From Pseudomonadota bacterium (GTDB taxonomy: Bacteria; Pseudomonadota; Gammaproteobacteria; Xanthomonadales; Rhodanobacteraceae): a stretch of DNA of 64,000 nt. This document shows positions 18,666-30,581 of the stretch, piece after piece. The stretch is taken from assembly GCA_021793575.1 (NCBI GenBank), contig JAJYSM010000003.1, forward strand, positions 1-64,000. The letters run 5' to 3'. Under the pieces are notes generated by a model. It saw only the letters and a list, made by a program, of their open reading frames with translations. It ran no database searches and was not told the DNA's origin. The position numbers were made by a program, and so were the translations under genes. The stretch's first letter is position 1. Each line of letters starts with the position of its first letter.

Positions 18666-21113
18666 TCAGCCGCCTGCCCCACCCCCCTTCCCCGGCCTCA
18701 CATACGTCTCGAACAACTCATCAATCCGGCGGTATTCGTCGTACCAGGAATCGGCGTGGACGAAGCCGTGGCGTTCCAGTGGGTAGAGCGAGATCCAGAA
18801 GTTTTTCTTGTGCAGTTCGATGAAGCGCTGGTAGAGGCGGATCGAGTCGCCGGTCATCACGTTGTCGTCGATCAGGCCGTGTTCGATCAGCAGCGGGTCG
18901 CGCAGGTTGGCGGCGTATTCGATCGGCGAGCTGGTCTTGTAGGCCGCGGGGTCGAGCTGCGGGGTGTTGAGGATGTCGGAGGTGTATTCGTCGTTGTAGC
19001 TGGTCCAGTCGGACGGCGCGCGCAGGGCGGCGCCGGCGGCGAATTCGCCGGGCGCGCGCAGCAGCGCCATCTCGGTCATGAAGCCGCCGTAGCTGCCGCC
19101 ATAGACGCCCACGCGCCGGGGATCGACGCCGTGGTTTTTCACCAGCCACGCCTTGCCGTCGAGCAGGTCTTCCAGCTCGGGGTGGCCCATCTGCCGGTAA
19201 ATCGCGGTGCGCCACGCGCGGCCGTAGCCTTCGGAGGCGCGGTAGTCCATGTCGAGCACCACGTAGCCCTGCTGCACCAGCAGGTTGTGGAACATCTGCT
19301 CGCGGAAGTAGAACGTGGACGACAGCGTGACGTCCTGCAGGTAGCCGGCACCGTGGATGAAGATCACCGCCGGCCGCGAAGCGGGTGCGTCGGTCTCGGC
19401 GGCGGGGCCGTAGTACTTGGCGTAGATCACCCCGGCGCCGTGGCTGGAGGGCACCTGCACGATCTGCGGCGCGATCCAGGCGTGCGCCGTGTAGGCGGGC
19501 TTCATGGTGTCGGTGAGTTCGCGCGGCGCGCCGCCGCTGCTGGGCTGCACCGCCAGCTGGGCGAACACGTAGGGCGAGGAGTGCAGCACGGCCAGCTCGG
19601 TGCCGTCGGGCGACAGCCTGAAATCGTCCATGCCCTGGTACTGCGTGATGCGGGTCAGCGCGCCGCCCGTGGCGGGCAGCCGGTAGACGTCGTAGCTGTA
19701 GGGCGCGACCCGGTTGGTGCGCACATAGAACCACTGGCCGTCCTCGCTGAGCTGCGGATGGCTCACCTCGAAGCTGCCGGTGGTGAGCTGCGTGGGCTTG
19801 CCGTCCAGCGGCTTGCTGTAGAGCTGCGACCAGCCGCTCTGCTCGCTCAGATACCACAGCGTGCGGTTGTCCCTGAGCCAGCCGAAATCGTTGAAGTTCC
19901 AGTTGATCCATGCGCCATCGTGCAGGCGCTGCTGCGGCACCAGCGCGTGCTTGCTGAAATCCACGCTGGCGATCCAGCGGTCCTTGTTGTCGATCGCGCG
20001 CAGTTCGACCGCAGCCTGGCGACCGTCGTCGCTCCACGCGATGCCGCCGGCGGTCTCGAAGCCGGCGATGGTGACCGGGCGCACCGCGGGCGCCTTCAGG
20101 GCCTTGGCCTCGTCCGGCTGGCCGGCCTGGTCGAGCGCGGCGATGGCGGTGCGGCGCAGCGCCTGCAGCGGGTCGTCCTTGATGCCGGGCAGCTTGTCGG
20201 TGCTCAGCGGATACGCCTTGTGCGCGAGCAGATCCAGCAGCAGCAGCGACTGCGGCGCGGGCGTGTTGCGGCCCACGTAGGTGCGCGCGTTCTGCGGCTC
20301 GGTGTAGCCGCTGTCGGTGACGTAGTGATTGACCAGCGGCGCCTTGCCTTGGGGGTAGTCCTTCGGCGCGGTGATCAGCAGCATCCAGCGGCCGTCCGGC
20401 GACAGCTCGGTGTCCACCGGCTTGACCTTGTCGCCGAGCCAGAACGGCGCCGGCGCGCGGCCGGGGTCGGCCGCGTCGAGCGCCTTGTCCTCGTCGCGCT
20501 CGGCCTGCTGGTCGGCCTTGATGTGCCGCAGCGTCTTGAACAAGCTCAGCTGCAACTGGCCCAACTGGTCGGCCTGCTTCGCCTGCGGGTCGTCGGCGAA
20601 TTTCAGCGTCGCCACGGTCGACAGCGTGCCGCTGGCGAGGTCGTAGCTGGACCAGTCGTTGCCATCGCGAAACTGCAGCGCGCGGCCGTCGGCGGAGAAC
20701 TGCGGCGCGGACTCGCGCTGCGGCGTGCGCGTCACCTGGGTGCGGCGGCCGCTGGCCAGATCCACCACGAACACGTCGCCGTGCAGGATGAAGGCGGCAT
20801 GGCGATGCGCGCGGTCATACACCGCCGGGCCCTCGGCCTGCGCCATGGCGGCGGGGTCGAGCTTCACGCTCTGGCCGCTGGCCGCATCCACGCGGTACAG
20901 GTCGCGCACCGGGCTGCCGTCGCGCTGCACGCTGTAGTAGATGCTGCGGCCGTCCACGCTCCAGTACGGTGATTCCACCGGATGCCCGATCCAGTCCGGG
21001 TTGGCCATGATGGTTTCCATGTCCAGCGGCGGCGCCACCGATGCGGGTGCGGCCAGGATGGCCGCGGGCATCACGGACAGCGCAATGAGACCAGCAAGCA
21101 GCAGTCGACGCAT
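18666..21113 (-). CDS. S9 family peptidase (prolyl oligopeptidase / DPP-IV-like)
   Basis: Signal peptide, beta-propeller region, VGVYGGSYGGFMTEMALLRAPGEFAAG catalytic serine motif (GGSYGG). Confidence 0.93.
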   Translation of the reverse strand: MRRLLLAGLIALSVMPAAILAAPASVAPPLDMETIMANPDWIGHPVESPYWSVDGRSIYYSVQRDGSPVRDLYRVDAASGQSVKLDPAAMAQAEGPAVYDRAHRHAAFILHGDVFVVDLASGRRTQVTRTPQRESAPQFSADGRALQFRDGNDWSSYDLASGTLSTVATLKFADDPQAKQADQLGQLQLSLFKTLRHIKADQQAERDEDKALDAADPGRAPAPFWLGDKVKPVDTELSPDGRWMLLITAPKDYPQGKAPLVNHYVTDSGYTEPQNARTYVGRNTPAPQSLLLLDLLAHKAYPLSTDKLPGIKDDPLQALRRTAIAALDQAGQPDEAKALKAPAVRPVTIAGFETAGGIAWSDDGRQAAVELRAIDNKDRWIASVDFSKHALVPQQRLHDGAWINWNFNDFGWLRDNRTLWYLSEQSGWSQLYSKPLDGKPTQLTTGSFEVSHPQLSEDGQWFYVRTNRVAPYSYDVYRLPATGGALTRITQYQGMDDFRLSPDGTELAVLHSSPYVFAQLAVQPSSGGAPRELTDTMKPAYTAHAWIAPQIVQVPSSHGAGVIYAKYYGPAAETDAPASRPAVIFIHGAGYLQDVTLSSTFYFREQMFHNLLVQQGYVVLDMDYRASEGYGRAWRTAIYRQMGHPELEDLLDGKAWLVKNHGVDPRRVGVYGGSYGGFMTEMALLRAPGEFAAGAALRAPSDWTSYNDEYTSDILNTPQLDPAAYKTSSPIEYAANLRDPLLIEHGLIDDNVMTGDSIRLYQRFIELHKKNFWISLYPLERHGFVHADSWYDEYRRIDELFETYVRPGKGGGAGG

Positions 21114-21266
21114 GGTGAAGCCCCCGTGCAAAAAATCAGCATAGCCGAGCGTAACCGCAGCGCGTGGCCACCGTGTCGTCAGTCAGGGGTGGCGATCGCG
21201 CCGCGCATCCCTGCGCCGCGCCCGCTCGCGCTAAGCTCGAACTCTGTCGCCTGCATCGAGCCGCCC

Positions 21267-21929
21267 ATGACCCTGCCCACCGCCGAACACGAAACCGCCG
21301 CGCATCCGACCCACAGCGTGATCTGGCTGCACGGCCTGGGCGCGGACGGGCATGACTTCGCGCCGATCGTGCCGCAGCTGGTCGACCCTGCCGGGCCGCC
21401 GCTGCGCTTCGTGTTTCCACATGCGCCGGTGCGCCCGGTGACGGTCAACAACGGCATGTCGATGCGCGCGTGGTACGACATCGCCGCGTTCGATCTGCTG
21501 GCGCGGCAGGACGTGGCCGGCATGCGCGCGTCGGTGGGCGAGGTGGAAACGCTGATCGCCCGCGAGCACAGCCGCGGCGTGCCGAGCGAACGCATCGTGC
21601 TGGCCGGCTTCTCGCAGGGCGGCGCCATCGCGCTGGCCGCCGGCCTGCAGCATGCGCAGCGACTGGCCGGCATCGTCGCGCTGTCGACCTACCTGCCCGC
21701 CCACGCGGCGCTGGCCGCCGAACACAGCGTGGCGAACGCGGCCACGCCGATCTTCTGGGGCCACGGCCTGCTCGACCCGGTGGTGATTCTGCAGCGCGGC
21801 ATCGAGTCGCGCGATGCGCTGCAGGCGCAGGGCTATGCGGTCGAATGGCACAGCTACCCGATGGCCCATGCGGTGTGCCCGGAGGAAATCGCCGACCTGG
21901 GTGCCTGGCTGGGCCGGCAGCTGACGTAG
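21267..21929 (+). CDS. Carboxylesterase (alpha/beta hydrolase, phospholipase/carboxylesterase family)
   Basis: SVIWLHGLGADGHDFAPIVPQL, VLAGFSQGGAIALAAGL, and a C-terminal His in YPMAHAVCPEEI. Confidence 0.93.
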   Translation: MTLPTAEHETAAHPTHSVIWLHGLGADGHDFAPIVPQLVDPAGPPLRFVFPHAPVRPVTVNNGMSMRAWYDIAAFDLLARQDVAGMRASVGEVETLIAREHSRGVPSERIVLAGFSQGGAIALAAGLQHAQRLAGIVALSTYLPAHAALAAEHSVANAATPIFWGHGLLDPVVILQRGIESRDALQAQGYAVEWHSYPMAHAVCPEEIADLGAWLGRQLT

Positions 21930-21959
21930 CCTGCGCCGGGCATGCGGCATACTTCGCGC

Positions 21960-23012
21960 ATGTCCGTCCCTCCGCTCCAACACGCTGCGCGTGCGCGCGC
22001 CGAGTCCAGCCAGCTGCCTGACTTCTGCCGGCTGCCGGCGTTGTTCGCGCTGATCGTGGTGGGCGCGCTGACGGTGACGGTGATGTGGCTGGCGCGCGAC
22101 CACCAGCGCGACTGGCCGGCCTACAGCGTCAGCATGCTGTTCGTGACCTGGCTGACGCTGGTGCTTGCGGTGACCCTGTGCAAGCTGCGCCCCACGCTGG
22201 AGCGCCTGCCCGGACGGCTGCCGTATGTGGCCGTGTGGCTGCTGATCGTGCTGATCGTGGCAGTAGCCAGCACGGTGGCGCGCTGGCTCGACGACGCGCT
22301 GCAGATGCAGCTGATCCTCGGCAAGATGGGCATCTTCGTGCGCGACAACGTGCTGATCGCGGCCCTGCTCGGCGCCGCCATGCTGCGCTACTTCTATGTG
22401 CTGACGCAGTGGCAGGCGCGCGTGGCGGCGGTGACGCGGGCGCAGGTGGAGGCGCTGCAGGCGCGCATCCGGCCGCACTTCCTGTTCAACAGCATGAACA
22501 CCGTGGCGGCGCTGATCCGGGTCGATCCGGACGCGGCCGAACGCACGGTGGAGGATCTGTGCGAACTGTTCCGCGCCGCGCTCGGCCAGCACGATACCGG
22601 CGACGGCACGCTGGGCGAGGAGCTGACGCTGATCGAGCGCTACCTGGCGATCGAGCAGCTGCGCCTGGGCGCGCGCTTGCGCGTGCGGCGCGAGCTGGAC
22701 GGGCTGCCGGCGGAGTTCCCGCTGCCGCGCCTGTTGCTGCAGCCGCTGGTGGAGAATGCGGTGCGCCACGGCATCCAGCCGCTGCGCGAGGGTGGCGAGG
22801 TGATCGTGCGCGGCCGGCGCGAGGGCCGCGGCATCCGCATCGAGATCATCAACCCGCTGCCGGCGACGCCCGCCGAGTCCGGCCACGGCCACGGTCTGGA
22901 CAGCGTGCGCCAGCGCATCGCCTATCGCTACGGACCGCAGGCGCTGGTGCAGGCCGGGCCGCAGGGCGACCACTTCGTGGTGCTGCTGCAGCTGCCCGGA
23001 GCCACCGCATGA
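21960..23012 (+). CDS. LytS/AlgZ-type sensor histidine kinase
   Basis: RPHFLFNSMNTVAALIRVDP (His_kinase domain) and HATPase region LLQPLVENAVRHGIQPLREGGEV; overlaps the downstream LytTR regulator. Confidence 0.9.
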   Translation: MSVPPLQHAARARAESSQLPDFCRLPALFALIVVGALTVTVMWLARDHQRDWPAYSVSMLFVTWLTLVLAVTLCKLRPTLERLPGRLPYVAVWLLIVLIVAVASTVARWLDDALQMQLILGKMGIFVRDNVLIAALLGAAMLRYFYVLTQWQARVAAVTRAQVEALQARIRPHFLFNSMNTVAALIRVDPDAAERTVEDLCELFRAALGQHDTGDGTLGEELTLIERYLAIEQLRLGARLRVRRELDGLPAEFPLPRLLLQPLVENAVRHGIQPLREGGEVIVRGRREGRGIRIEIINPLPATPAESGHGHGLDSVRQRIAYRYGPQALVQAGPQGDHFVVLLQLPGATA

Positions 23013-23716
23013 TGCGCGTGCTGGTGGTCGACGACGAGCCGCTGGCGCGCGCGCGGCTGGTCGCGCTGCTGGACGAGTGCGCTGACGTGACGCTCGTCGG
23101 CCACGCCGGCGACGGCGAGGCCGCGATGGCGGCGATCGGCGAGCTGCAGCCGGACGTGCTGCTGCTGGACATCAACATGCCCGGCGTCAACGGCACCGCG
23201 CTGGCCCAGCGGCTGGCCGGCCGCGTGCGGCCGCAGGTGATCTTCTGCACTGCCTACGAGGTGCACGCGTTCAAGGCATTCGAGCTCGGCGCGGTCGACT
23301 ACCTGCTCAAGCCGGTGCGGCTGGAGCGCCTGCGCGACGCGCTGCAGCGGACGCAGCGGCGGCTGGCCGACGCGTCGCGCGAATCGGCCGGCTTCCTCCA
23401 CGGCCGGCTGCGCGGCGAACAGATCCGCATCGCGCTGGACGAAGTGATCAGCCTGCTCGCCGAGGAGAAATACGTGGCCGTGAAGCATCAGCGCGGCGAA
23501 CTGCTGATCGAGGAGTCGCTGCGCCAGCTGGAAGAAGCCTACCCGCAGCAGCTGGTGCGCCTGCACCGCAACTGCCTGGTGCCCGCCGCGCGCCTGCTCG
23601 GCCTGAAAAACCTGCCCGACGGCCGCGTGCTGGCCCGCCTCGCCGGCACCGACCTCAGTCCCGAAATCAGCCGCCGCAACCTGCCCGCGGTGCGCAAGCT
23701 GCTGCGGCTGGGGTGA
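23009..23716 (+). CDS. LytTR family response regulator (AlgR-like)
   Basis: MMRVLVVDDEPLARARLVALL receiver plus LytTR domain (EEKYVAVKHQRGELLIEESLRQLEEAYPQQLVRLHRNCLV). Confidence 0.93.
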   Translation: MMRVLVVDDEPLARARLVALLDECADVTLVGHAGDGEAAMAAIGELQPDVLLLDINMPGVNGTALAQRLAGRVRPQVIFCTAYEVHAFKAFELGAVDYLLKPVRLERLRDALQRTQRRLADASRESAGFLHGRLRGEQIRIALDEVISLLAEEKYVAVKHQRGELLIEESLRQLEEAYPQQLVRLHRNCLVPAARLLGLKNLPDGRVLARLAGTDLSPEISRRNLPAVRKLLRLG

Positions 23717-23753
23717 GGGTGATTGCGGCGCACGCGCTGTGCGCATTCCGGAC

Positions 23754-23777
23754 GAAAACGGGGCGCCGAAGCGCCCC
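23754..23777 (-). terminator. Rho-independent terminator of icd
   Basis: Minus strand CGGGGCGC-TTCG-GCGCCCCG followed by TTTT. Confidence 0.8.
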
Positions 23778-23803
23778 GTCGAACCGCCGAATGGACGGCT
23801 GAA

Positions 23804-25063
<1,260 letters not shown>

Positions 25064-25379
25064 GGATATCTCCTGGGAAGGGCACGAAATGGATGGCGTG
25101 GATCAGCATAAGGTACAGCAGCGCATTTTCACCCGAACCGGGCGGGATCGCACATGCCACCGCGACAACTTGCCCGACCTGGATGGCACAAGGCGCGGCA
25201 ACTGGCTTGCCATGAGGCGAACGCAGCGTATGCCCGAACGGACCCGATTTGCGCCCCGGCTCAAGTAATCCGCTGCACGTCCGATACAGCGGCTACTGCC
25301 GTGCCTGGACGGGGCTGAAATGGCGGCGACCACGACCACCTGCCCATGGTGTGCCATCCGCAATGCATAACAACACCAC

Positions 25380-28300
25380 ATGAAAGCCGAGCGGATTCTC
25401 CTGGCATTTGCCGATGCGGCCGCTAGCGAAACCGCCCGGGGGCAACTGCTGGCGGCGGGTTACCCGTGGGTCGGGCAAGCCCGCGATGCGGCGCACGCCA
25501 TCGCGTTGGCACGGGCGCATCCGCCCGCGTTGGCGTTGCTCGATTGCCGGTTGGCGGACAGCACCGGCAACGCACTCCTGCAACGCTTTCGGGCCGACCC
25601 GCTGCTGACCGATGTCTTCGTGGTGCTGCAGCGCGCGCCCGCCGACGATGCTGCTGCGGGGCCGCTGCAGGCCGATGCCCACGTCCATTCGTTCCCGTTG
25701 CAGGCGGGCCTCGATGATCTGGTCGCCGGCTGGCTGCGGCAACGTCGCACGACCACCATGCTGCAAGAGGTGATCGCGCGCCAGCAACCGCCGCCGCTGC
25801 AGACCGATCACGCGGTGATCCTGGAGCAAGTCGCGCTTGGCACGCCGCTGCCCGAAGTGCTCGCCCGGCTGGCCCAAGTGGTCGAGGCGCAATGTCCGTA
25901 CACGTTCTGCTCGATCCTGCAGGCCGCCGATGACGGTACCTATCTGCGCCTGCGCGCCGCACCCAGCCTGCCTGGTGCGTTCACGCAGGTGCTCGACGGA
26001 ACCGCGATCAGTCCCGGCGCCAACTGTTGCGGCATCGCCGCTTACGAGCGCCGAACCGTCGTGGTGGCCGATATCGCGCAGGAACCGCGTTGGCGTGACG
26101 GTCGACCGATGGAGCTGGAACACGGACTGCACGCATGCGTGGCGCTCCCGCTGTTCGACAGCGACGGTCACGTCCTGGGCATCCTTGCCACCCATTCGCG
26201 CACCCCGGGGCATCCGGATGCGCGGGTGATGGACCTGCTCGAGTCGTGTGCGCACGTCGCCAGCATCGCCATCGCGCGCCAGCGGGTGGAGGACCGGCAG
26301 CGTGCCGGCGCGAGCCTGTTGCAGACGGCGCAGACGATCGCCGATCTGGGCTACTGGGACTATGACCTGCAGACCAACCGGATGGAGTGGTCAGCGGACG
26401 CCTGCCGCCTGTTCGGTGTCACCGCGGGTGCATTCGATGGCGTCACGCGGGCGTTTCTCGAATACGTTCACCCGGACGACCGCGAGCGCGTGCGACAGGC
26501 CAACGACCGGGCGATCGAAACCCAGCAACCGGTCGAGCTCGAATACCGCATCTGCCGGCCGGACGGCGCGGAGTGCGTGCTGTTCTCACGCTGCGACGTG
26601 GTGCGCGCCGATGATGGCACGGCATTGCGCGTAGCCGGCGTGGTCATGGATGTCACCGCGGCGCGACGCACCGCTTCTGCATTGAATGAAAGCGAGCAGC
26701 GCTATCAATCGCTGTTTTCGCAGAATCCCGATGCCGTCTATTCGCTCGACCTGAAAGGAAATTTCCTGAGCGTCAACCCGGTGTTTTCACGCCTCACCGG
26801 ATACAGCGAGGACGAGATCCGCGTGCTGGGCGGGCGGCAACTCGTCGCGGAAGCGTCCACCACCCTGACCGGCGCCCATTTCATCCGGGCGACCCGCGGC
26901 GAGGCGGTCAGCTTTGAAGTCGAATGCATCGCCCGTGATGGTCACCGCTTCCAGGCACTGATCACCAATGTGCCGATCGTGGTCGATGGGCAGATCACCG
27001 GTGTCTACGGCATTGCCAGGGACATCACCCAGCGCAAACACGCCGAAGATCACCTGCGGACAACCCAGGAACGCATGCGGCTGGCCAGCCAGATGGCCCG
27101 CCTCGGCAGCTGGGAGATCGACGTGCAAGGCGACCGCGTCAGCTGGTCGGAGGAAGTATGCGCGATCTTCGGGCTGCCGCCAGGAACCATGCCGCGCCGA
27201 GGCGATGGGCTGCGCCACTACGCACCGGAATACCGCGAACGGGCCCATGCCCTGTTCGACGCCTGCGCCCGCGATGGCACACCGTTTGACGAAGAGCTGC
27301 AGATCACGTCTGCGCATGGGCAGCGATTGTGGGTGCGCAGCATCGGCCAGGCGGTGCGCGACGAGAGCGGTACGGTGGTGCGGGTGCAGGGCGTGCTGCA
27401 GGACATCAGCGAGCGCAAGCAAGCCGATGCCGAGGTGCAGCATCTGGAACGGCAGCTCACCGCCACCCTCGAAAGCATGACCGACGGCTTCGCGATGCTC
27501 GATCGCGTGGGCCACTTCATCTACCTCAATGCCAAAGCGGAGCGGGTGCTGCAAACCCGCCATGGCCGGGTCCTCGGCAAGCTGATCTGGCAGGAATTCG
27601 AGCTGGTTGCGGGCAGCAACTTCGAGCGCCAGTTTCACGTGGTATTGGCCGAACAGCGCGCGGTGGCCTTCGAGGAATTCTATGCGCCGCTGAATGTCTG
27701 GCTGGACATGCGGTTTTATCCGACCAACGACGGCGTGGCGATCTATTTCCGCGATGTCAGTGAACGCAAGCTCGCCACCCGACAGCTCGCCCGCAACCAT
27801 CGCGCGCTGGACATGCTCAATGGCTGCAACGAGGCCCTGCTCCGGATCAAGGATGAGCGCGAGCTGCTCGATCAGATCTGCCGCATCGTGGTGGAGCGCG
27901 GCAACTACAAGGGTGCCTGGGTCGGTTTCGCCCGCCACGATGCTACGCGCAGCATCAGTTGCGAAGCGCTGGCCGGCGATGGCGCGCTCGCCGCCTACGT
28001 GGATGGCCTCCAGCTGAGTTGGGACGAAACCTCGGTGCTGGGGCTGGGCCCCGCCGGACGCACCATCCGCAGCGGCATGCCGACGTTCATCGAAGACGTG
28101 GCGGAAGATCCCGGCTTCGCACCGTGGCGAGCAGCGGCAAAGGCCTGCGGCTACGGCAGCGGAGTCTGTCTGCCACTGCGCCATGACGGCCACACCTTCG
28201 GCCTGATGACGATGTACGCCGAGCGCAAGCAAGCCATGGCCAGTGAGGAAACCGGCCTGCTGCAGAAACTGGCCGACGACCTCGCGTTCGGCATCCACTA

Positions 28301-30494
28301 TCTGCGTGCGCAAGCCGAACAACAGCGCATCCAGGCGGCCGTGGCAAAGGTGGCCAGCGGCGTCACCGCGCGCATCGGCGATGATTTTTTCCAGCATCTG
28401 GCGCTGTGCATGGCGGAGGCCCTCGGCGCCCAGGCCGGCTTCATCGCCCGCCTGCTGCCGGGCAGTCCACCAACAGCACGCACCATCGCGGTCGCGACAG
28501 GCGGCCACGCGGCCGCCAATTTCGAATACGCACTGCAAGGTCGTCCATGCATGCGCATGATCGAGGTCGATGAGTGCGTCATCGTCAATACATCGGCTGC
28601 AGAATTCCCGGCTATCGGCATCAGCCTCGACTTTGACGTGCAGGCCTACGTGGGGCGCCGGCTGGACAACCTCGCGGGCGAGCCGATCGGACTGCTGGTG
28701 GTGCTCTATCGCGAACCGATCCGCGCTCCGGCGTTCATTACCTCCACGCTGCAGATCTTCGCGGCGCGTGCCTGCGCCGAACTGGAACGCGAGGCCACCG
28801 ACGCCCGCATCCGCGCCCAGGCATCGCTGCTGGACAAGGCACAGGATGCCATCATCGTGCGTCGCCTCGACGACTGCGTCGACTACTGGAACAAGAGCGC
28901 CGAACGCCTGTATGGCTGGACTGCCGACGAAGTCGCCAACCGTCCGCTGCCCACGCTGCTGTTCGATGAGGAGACGAAGGCCAGTTACGACGCCGCGGTC
29001 GAGCACACGCGGCAGCATGGCGAATGGCATGGTGAACTCGCGCAGCGTCACAAGAACGGCAGCAAGCTGACCGTGGAAGGGCGCTGGACGCTGGTGAATG
29101 ATGCCAGCGGCCAGCCCTTCTCGATCCTGGCCATCAACACCGACATCACCGCACGCAAGGCAGCCGAACACAAGATCCAGCACCTCGCCTTCTACGATCC
29201 GCTCACCGGCCTGCCCAATCGCCAGCTGCTGCTTGATCGGCTGCACCAGGCATTGAGTTCACACGCCCGCAGCGGCAACCATGGCGCCCTGCTGTTCATT
29301 GACCTGGACAACTTCAAGGCGCTCAACGACACGCTCGGACACGCCAAGGGGGATCAGCTGTTGACCGAGGTGGCGCATCGACTGAGCCGCCTGGTCCGCG
29401 ACAACGACACCGTGGCGCGGCTCGGTGGCGACGAGTTCGTGGTGATGCTGGAGGGCCTCAACGGCAACCTCGCCAAGGCCGCGATCCAGACCAAGTCCAT
29501 CGCCGAAACCCTGCTTGCCGCGCTCAGCCTCAGCTACGAGCTGGACAACCTCAGCCATCACGGCTCGGCCAGCATCGGTGTCACGCTGTTCAGCGATGCC
29601 AGCGAAGGCACCGATGAGCTGCTCAAGCGCGCCGACATGGCGATGTACCAGGCCAAGGCCGCCGGCCGCGATACGGTGTGCTTCTTCGATCCGGAGATGC
29701 AGGCGACCGTGAATACCCGCGCGGTGCTGGAGGCGGATCTGCGCGAAGGTCTGCAACTGCAGCATTTCGAGTTGTTCTATCAGCCCCAGGTGGATCAGGC
29801 CGGCCGGCCCACCGGTGTCGAGGCACTGCTGCGCTGGAATCACCCGCGTCGCGGGATGGTTTTCCCGGATGCCTTCATTCCGCTGGCCGAAGAAACCCGA
29901 TTGATCCTTCCCTTGGGCCAGTGGGTACTGGAAACCGCCTGCAACCAGCTCGCCGCCTGGTCGAAAATGCCGGCCACCGCCGGACTCGAGATGTCGGTCA
30001 ACGTCAGCGCACGCCAGTTCCACCATCGCGATTTTGTGCAGCAGGTGATCGACACCCTGGTCCGCAGCGGTGCCGATCCGGCGCGACTGAAGCTGGAACT
30101 GACCGAGAGCCTGCTGCTGATCGATGCCGAGGATGTGATCGACAAAATGACCGCGCTCAAGAACTACGGCGTCGGTTTTTCGCTCGACGATTTTGGCACC
30201 GGCTATTCGTCGCTGTCCTACCTGAAGCGCTTGCCGCTGGATCAGCTGAAGATCGACCGCTCATTCGTCAATGATGTGCTGACCGACTCGAATGATGCAG
30301 TGATCGTGCGCACGATCGTCGCGCTTGGCCAGAGCCTTGGCCTGTCGGTGCTCGCCGAAGGTGTGGAAACCGAGGGGCAGCGGGACTTCCTGACCCGGCA
30401 TGACTGCCGTGCACACCAGGGTTATCTGTTCAGCCGTCCGATTCCGATTGATCAGTTCGACCACTGGCTCAGCCAGCAGGTGGCGGCGGCGTGA
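25380..30494 (+). CDS. Multi-sensor GGDEF/EAL protein (pseudo-receiver, several GAF and PAS domains)
   Basis: 1704 aa; several PAS/PAC units (e.g. DITQRKHAEDHL, DISERKQADAEV), GAF regions, VARLGGDEFVVML, GVEALLRWNHP and DDFGTGYSSLSYLKRLPLDQLKIDRSF. Confidence 0.93.
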   Translation: MKAERILLAFADAAASETARGQLLAAGYPWVGQARDAAHAIALARAHPPALALLDCRLADSTGNALLQRFRADPLLTDVFVVLQRAPADDAAAGPLQADAHVHSFPLQAGLDDLVAGWLRQRRTTTMLQEVIARQQPPPLQTDHAVILEQVALGTPLPEVLARLAQVVEAQCPYTFCSILQAADDGTYLRLRAAPSLPGAFTQVLDGTAISPGANCCGIAAYERRTVVVADIAQEPRWRDGRPMELEHGLHACVALPLFDSDGHVLGILATHSRTPGHPDARVMDLLESCAHVASIAIARQRVEDRQRAGASLLQTAQTIADLGYWDYDLQTNRMEWSADACRLFGVTAGAFDGVTRAFLEYVHPDDRERVRQANDRAIETQQPVELEYRICRPDGAECVLFSRCDVVRADDGTALRVAGVVMDVTAARRTASALNESEQRYQSLFSQNPDAVYSLDLKGNFLSVNPVFSRLTGYSEDEIRVLGGRQLVAEASTTLTGAHFIRATRGEAVSFEVECIARDGHRFQALITNVPIVVDGQITGVYGIARDITQRKHAEDHLRTTQERMRLASQMARLGSWEIDVQGDRVSWSEEVCAIFGLPPGTMPRRGDGLRHYAPEYRERAHALFDACARDGTPFDEELQITSAHGQRLWVRSIGQAVRDESGTVVRVQGVLQDISERKQADAEVQHLERQLTATLESMTDGFAMLDRVGHFIYLNAKAERVLQTRHGRVLGKLIWQEFELVAGSNFERQFHVVLAEQRAVAFEEFYAPLNVWLDMRFYPTNDGVAIYFRDVSERKLATRQLARNHRALDMLNGCNEALLRIKDERELLDQICRIVVERGNYKGAWVGFARHDATRSISCEALAGDGALAAYVDGLQLSWDETSVLGLGPAGRTIRSGMPTFIEDVAEDPGFAPWRAAAKACGYGSGVCLPLRHDGHTFGLMTMYAERKQAMASEETGLLQKLADDLAFGIHYLRAQAEQQRIQAAVAKVASGVTARIGDDFFQHLALCMAEALGAQAGFIARLLPGSPPTARTIAVATGGHAAANFEYALQGRPCMRMIEVDECVIVNTSAAEFPAIGISLDFDVQAYVGRRLDNLAGEPIGLLVVLYREPIRAPAFITSTLQIFAARACAELEREATDARIRAQASLLDKAQDAIIVRRLDDCVDYWNKSAERLYGWTADEVANRPLPTLLFDEETKASYDAAVEHTRQHGEWHGELAQRHKNGSKLTVEGRWTLVNDASGQPFSILAINTDITARKAAEHKIQHLAFYDPLTGLPNRQLLLDRLHQALSSHARSGNHGALLFIDLDNFKALNDTLGHAKGDQLLTEVAHRLSRLVRDNDTVARLGGDEFVVMLEGLNGNLAKAAIQTKSIAETLLAALSLSYELDNLSHHGSASIGVTLFSDASEGTDELLKRADMAMYQAKAAGRDTVCFFDPEMQATVNTRAVLEADLREGLQLQHFELFYQPQVDQAGRPTGVEALLRWNHPRRGMVFPDAFIPLAEETRLILPLGQWVLETACNQLAAWSKMPATAGLEMSVNVSARQFHHRDFVQQVIDTLVRSGADPARLKLELTESLLLIDAEDVIDKMTALKNYGVGFSLDDFGTGYSSLSYLKRLPLDQLKIDRSFVNDVLTDSNDAVIVRTIVALGQSLGLSVLAEGVETEGQRDFLTRHDCRAHQGYLFSRPIPIDQFDHWLSQQVAAA

Positions 30495-30557
30495 GCCAGG
30501 TTTGCCAGCCACCCGGCCCGTCAAACCCCCGACGGTAGTCGAGTACCTGCACCATCG

Positions 30558-30581
30558 GCTATCCGACTTAGGTCGGATAGC
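30558..30581. promoter_or_regulatory. Palindrome/hairpin GCTATCCGAC-ttag-GTCGGATAGC upstream of the formate transporter gene
   Basis: 10-bp perfect inverted repeat in the 172-bp intergenic region; terminator or operator function unresolved. Confidence 0.5.

Noticed and set aside
18567-20972. 801-aa plus-strand ORF opposite the S9 peptidase
   Set aside because: Antisense shadow ORF of V/R/G-biased composition; S9 motifs are on the minus strand.
21204-21217. GCGCA-TCCC-TGCGC as a further REP copy resembling the fdsA palindromes
   Set aside because: Only a 5-bp stem in GC-rich sequence; shares the TCCC loop but is too short to distinguish from chance.
26787-29246. 819-aa minus-strand ORF opposite the GGDEF/EAL gene
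   Set aside because: High-GC antisense artefact; the sense frame carries the conserved domains.
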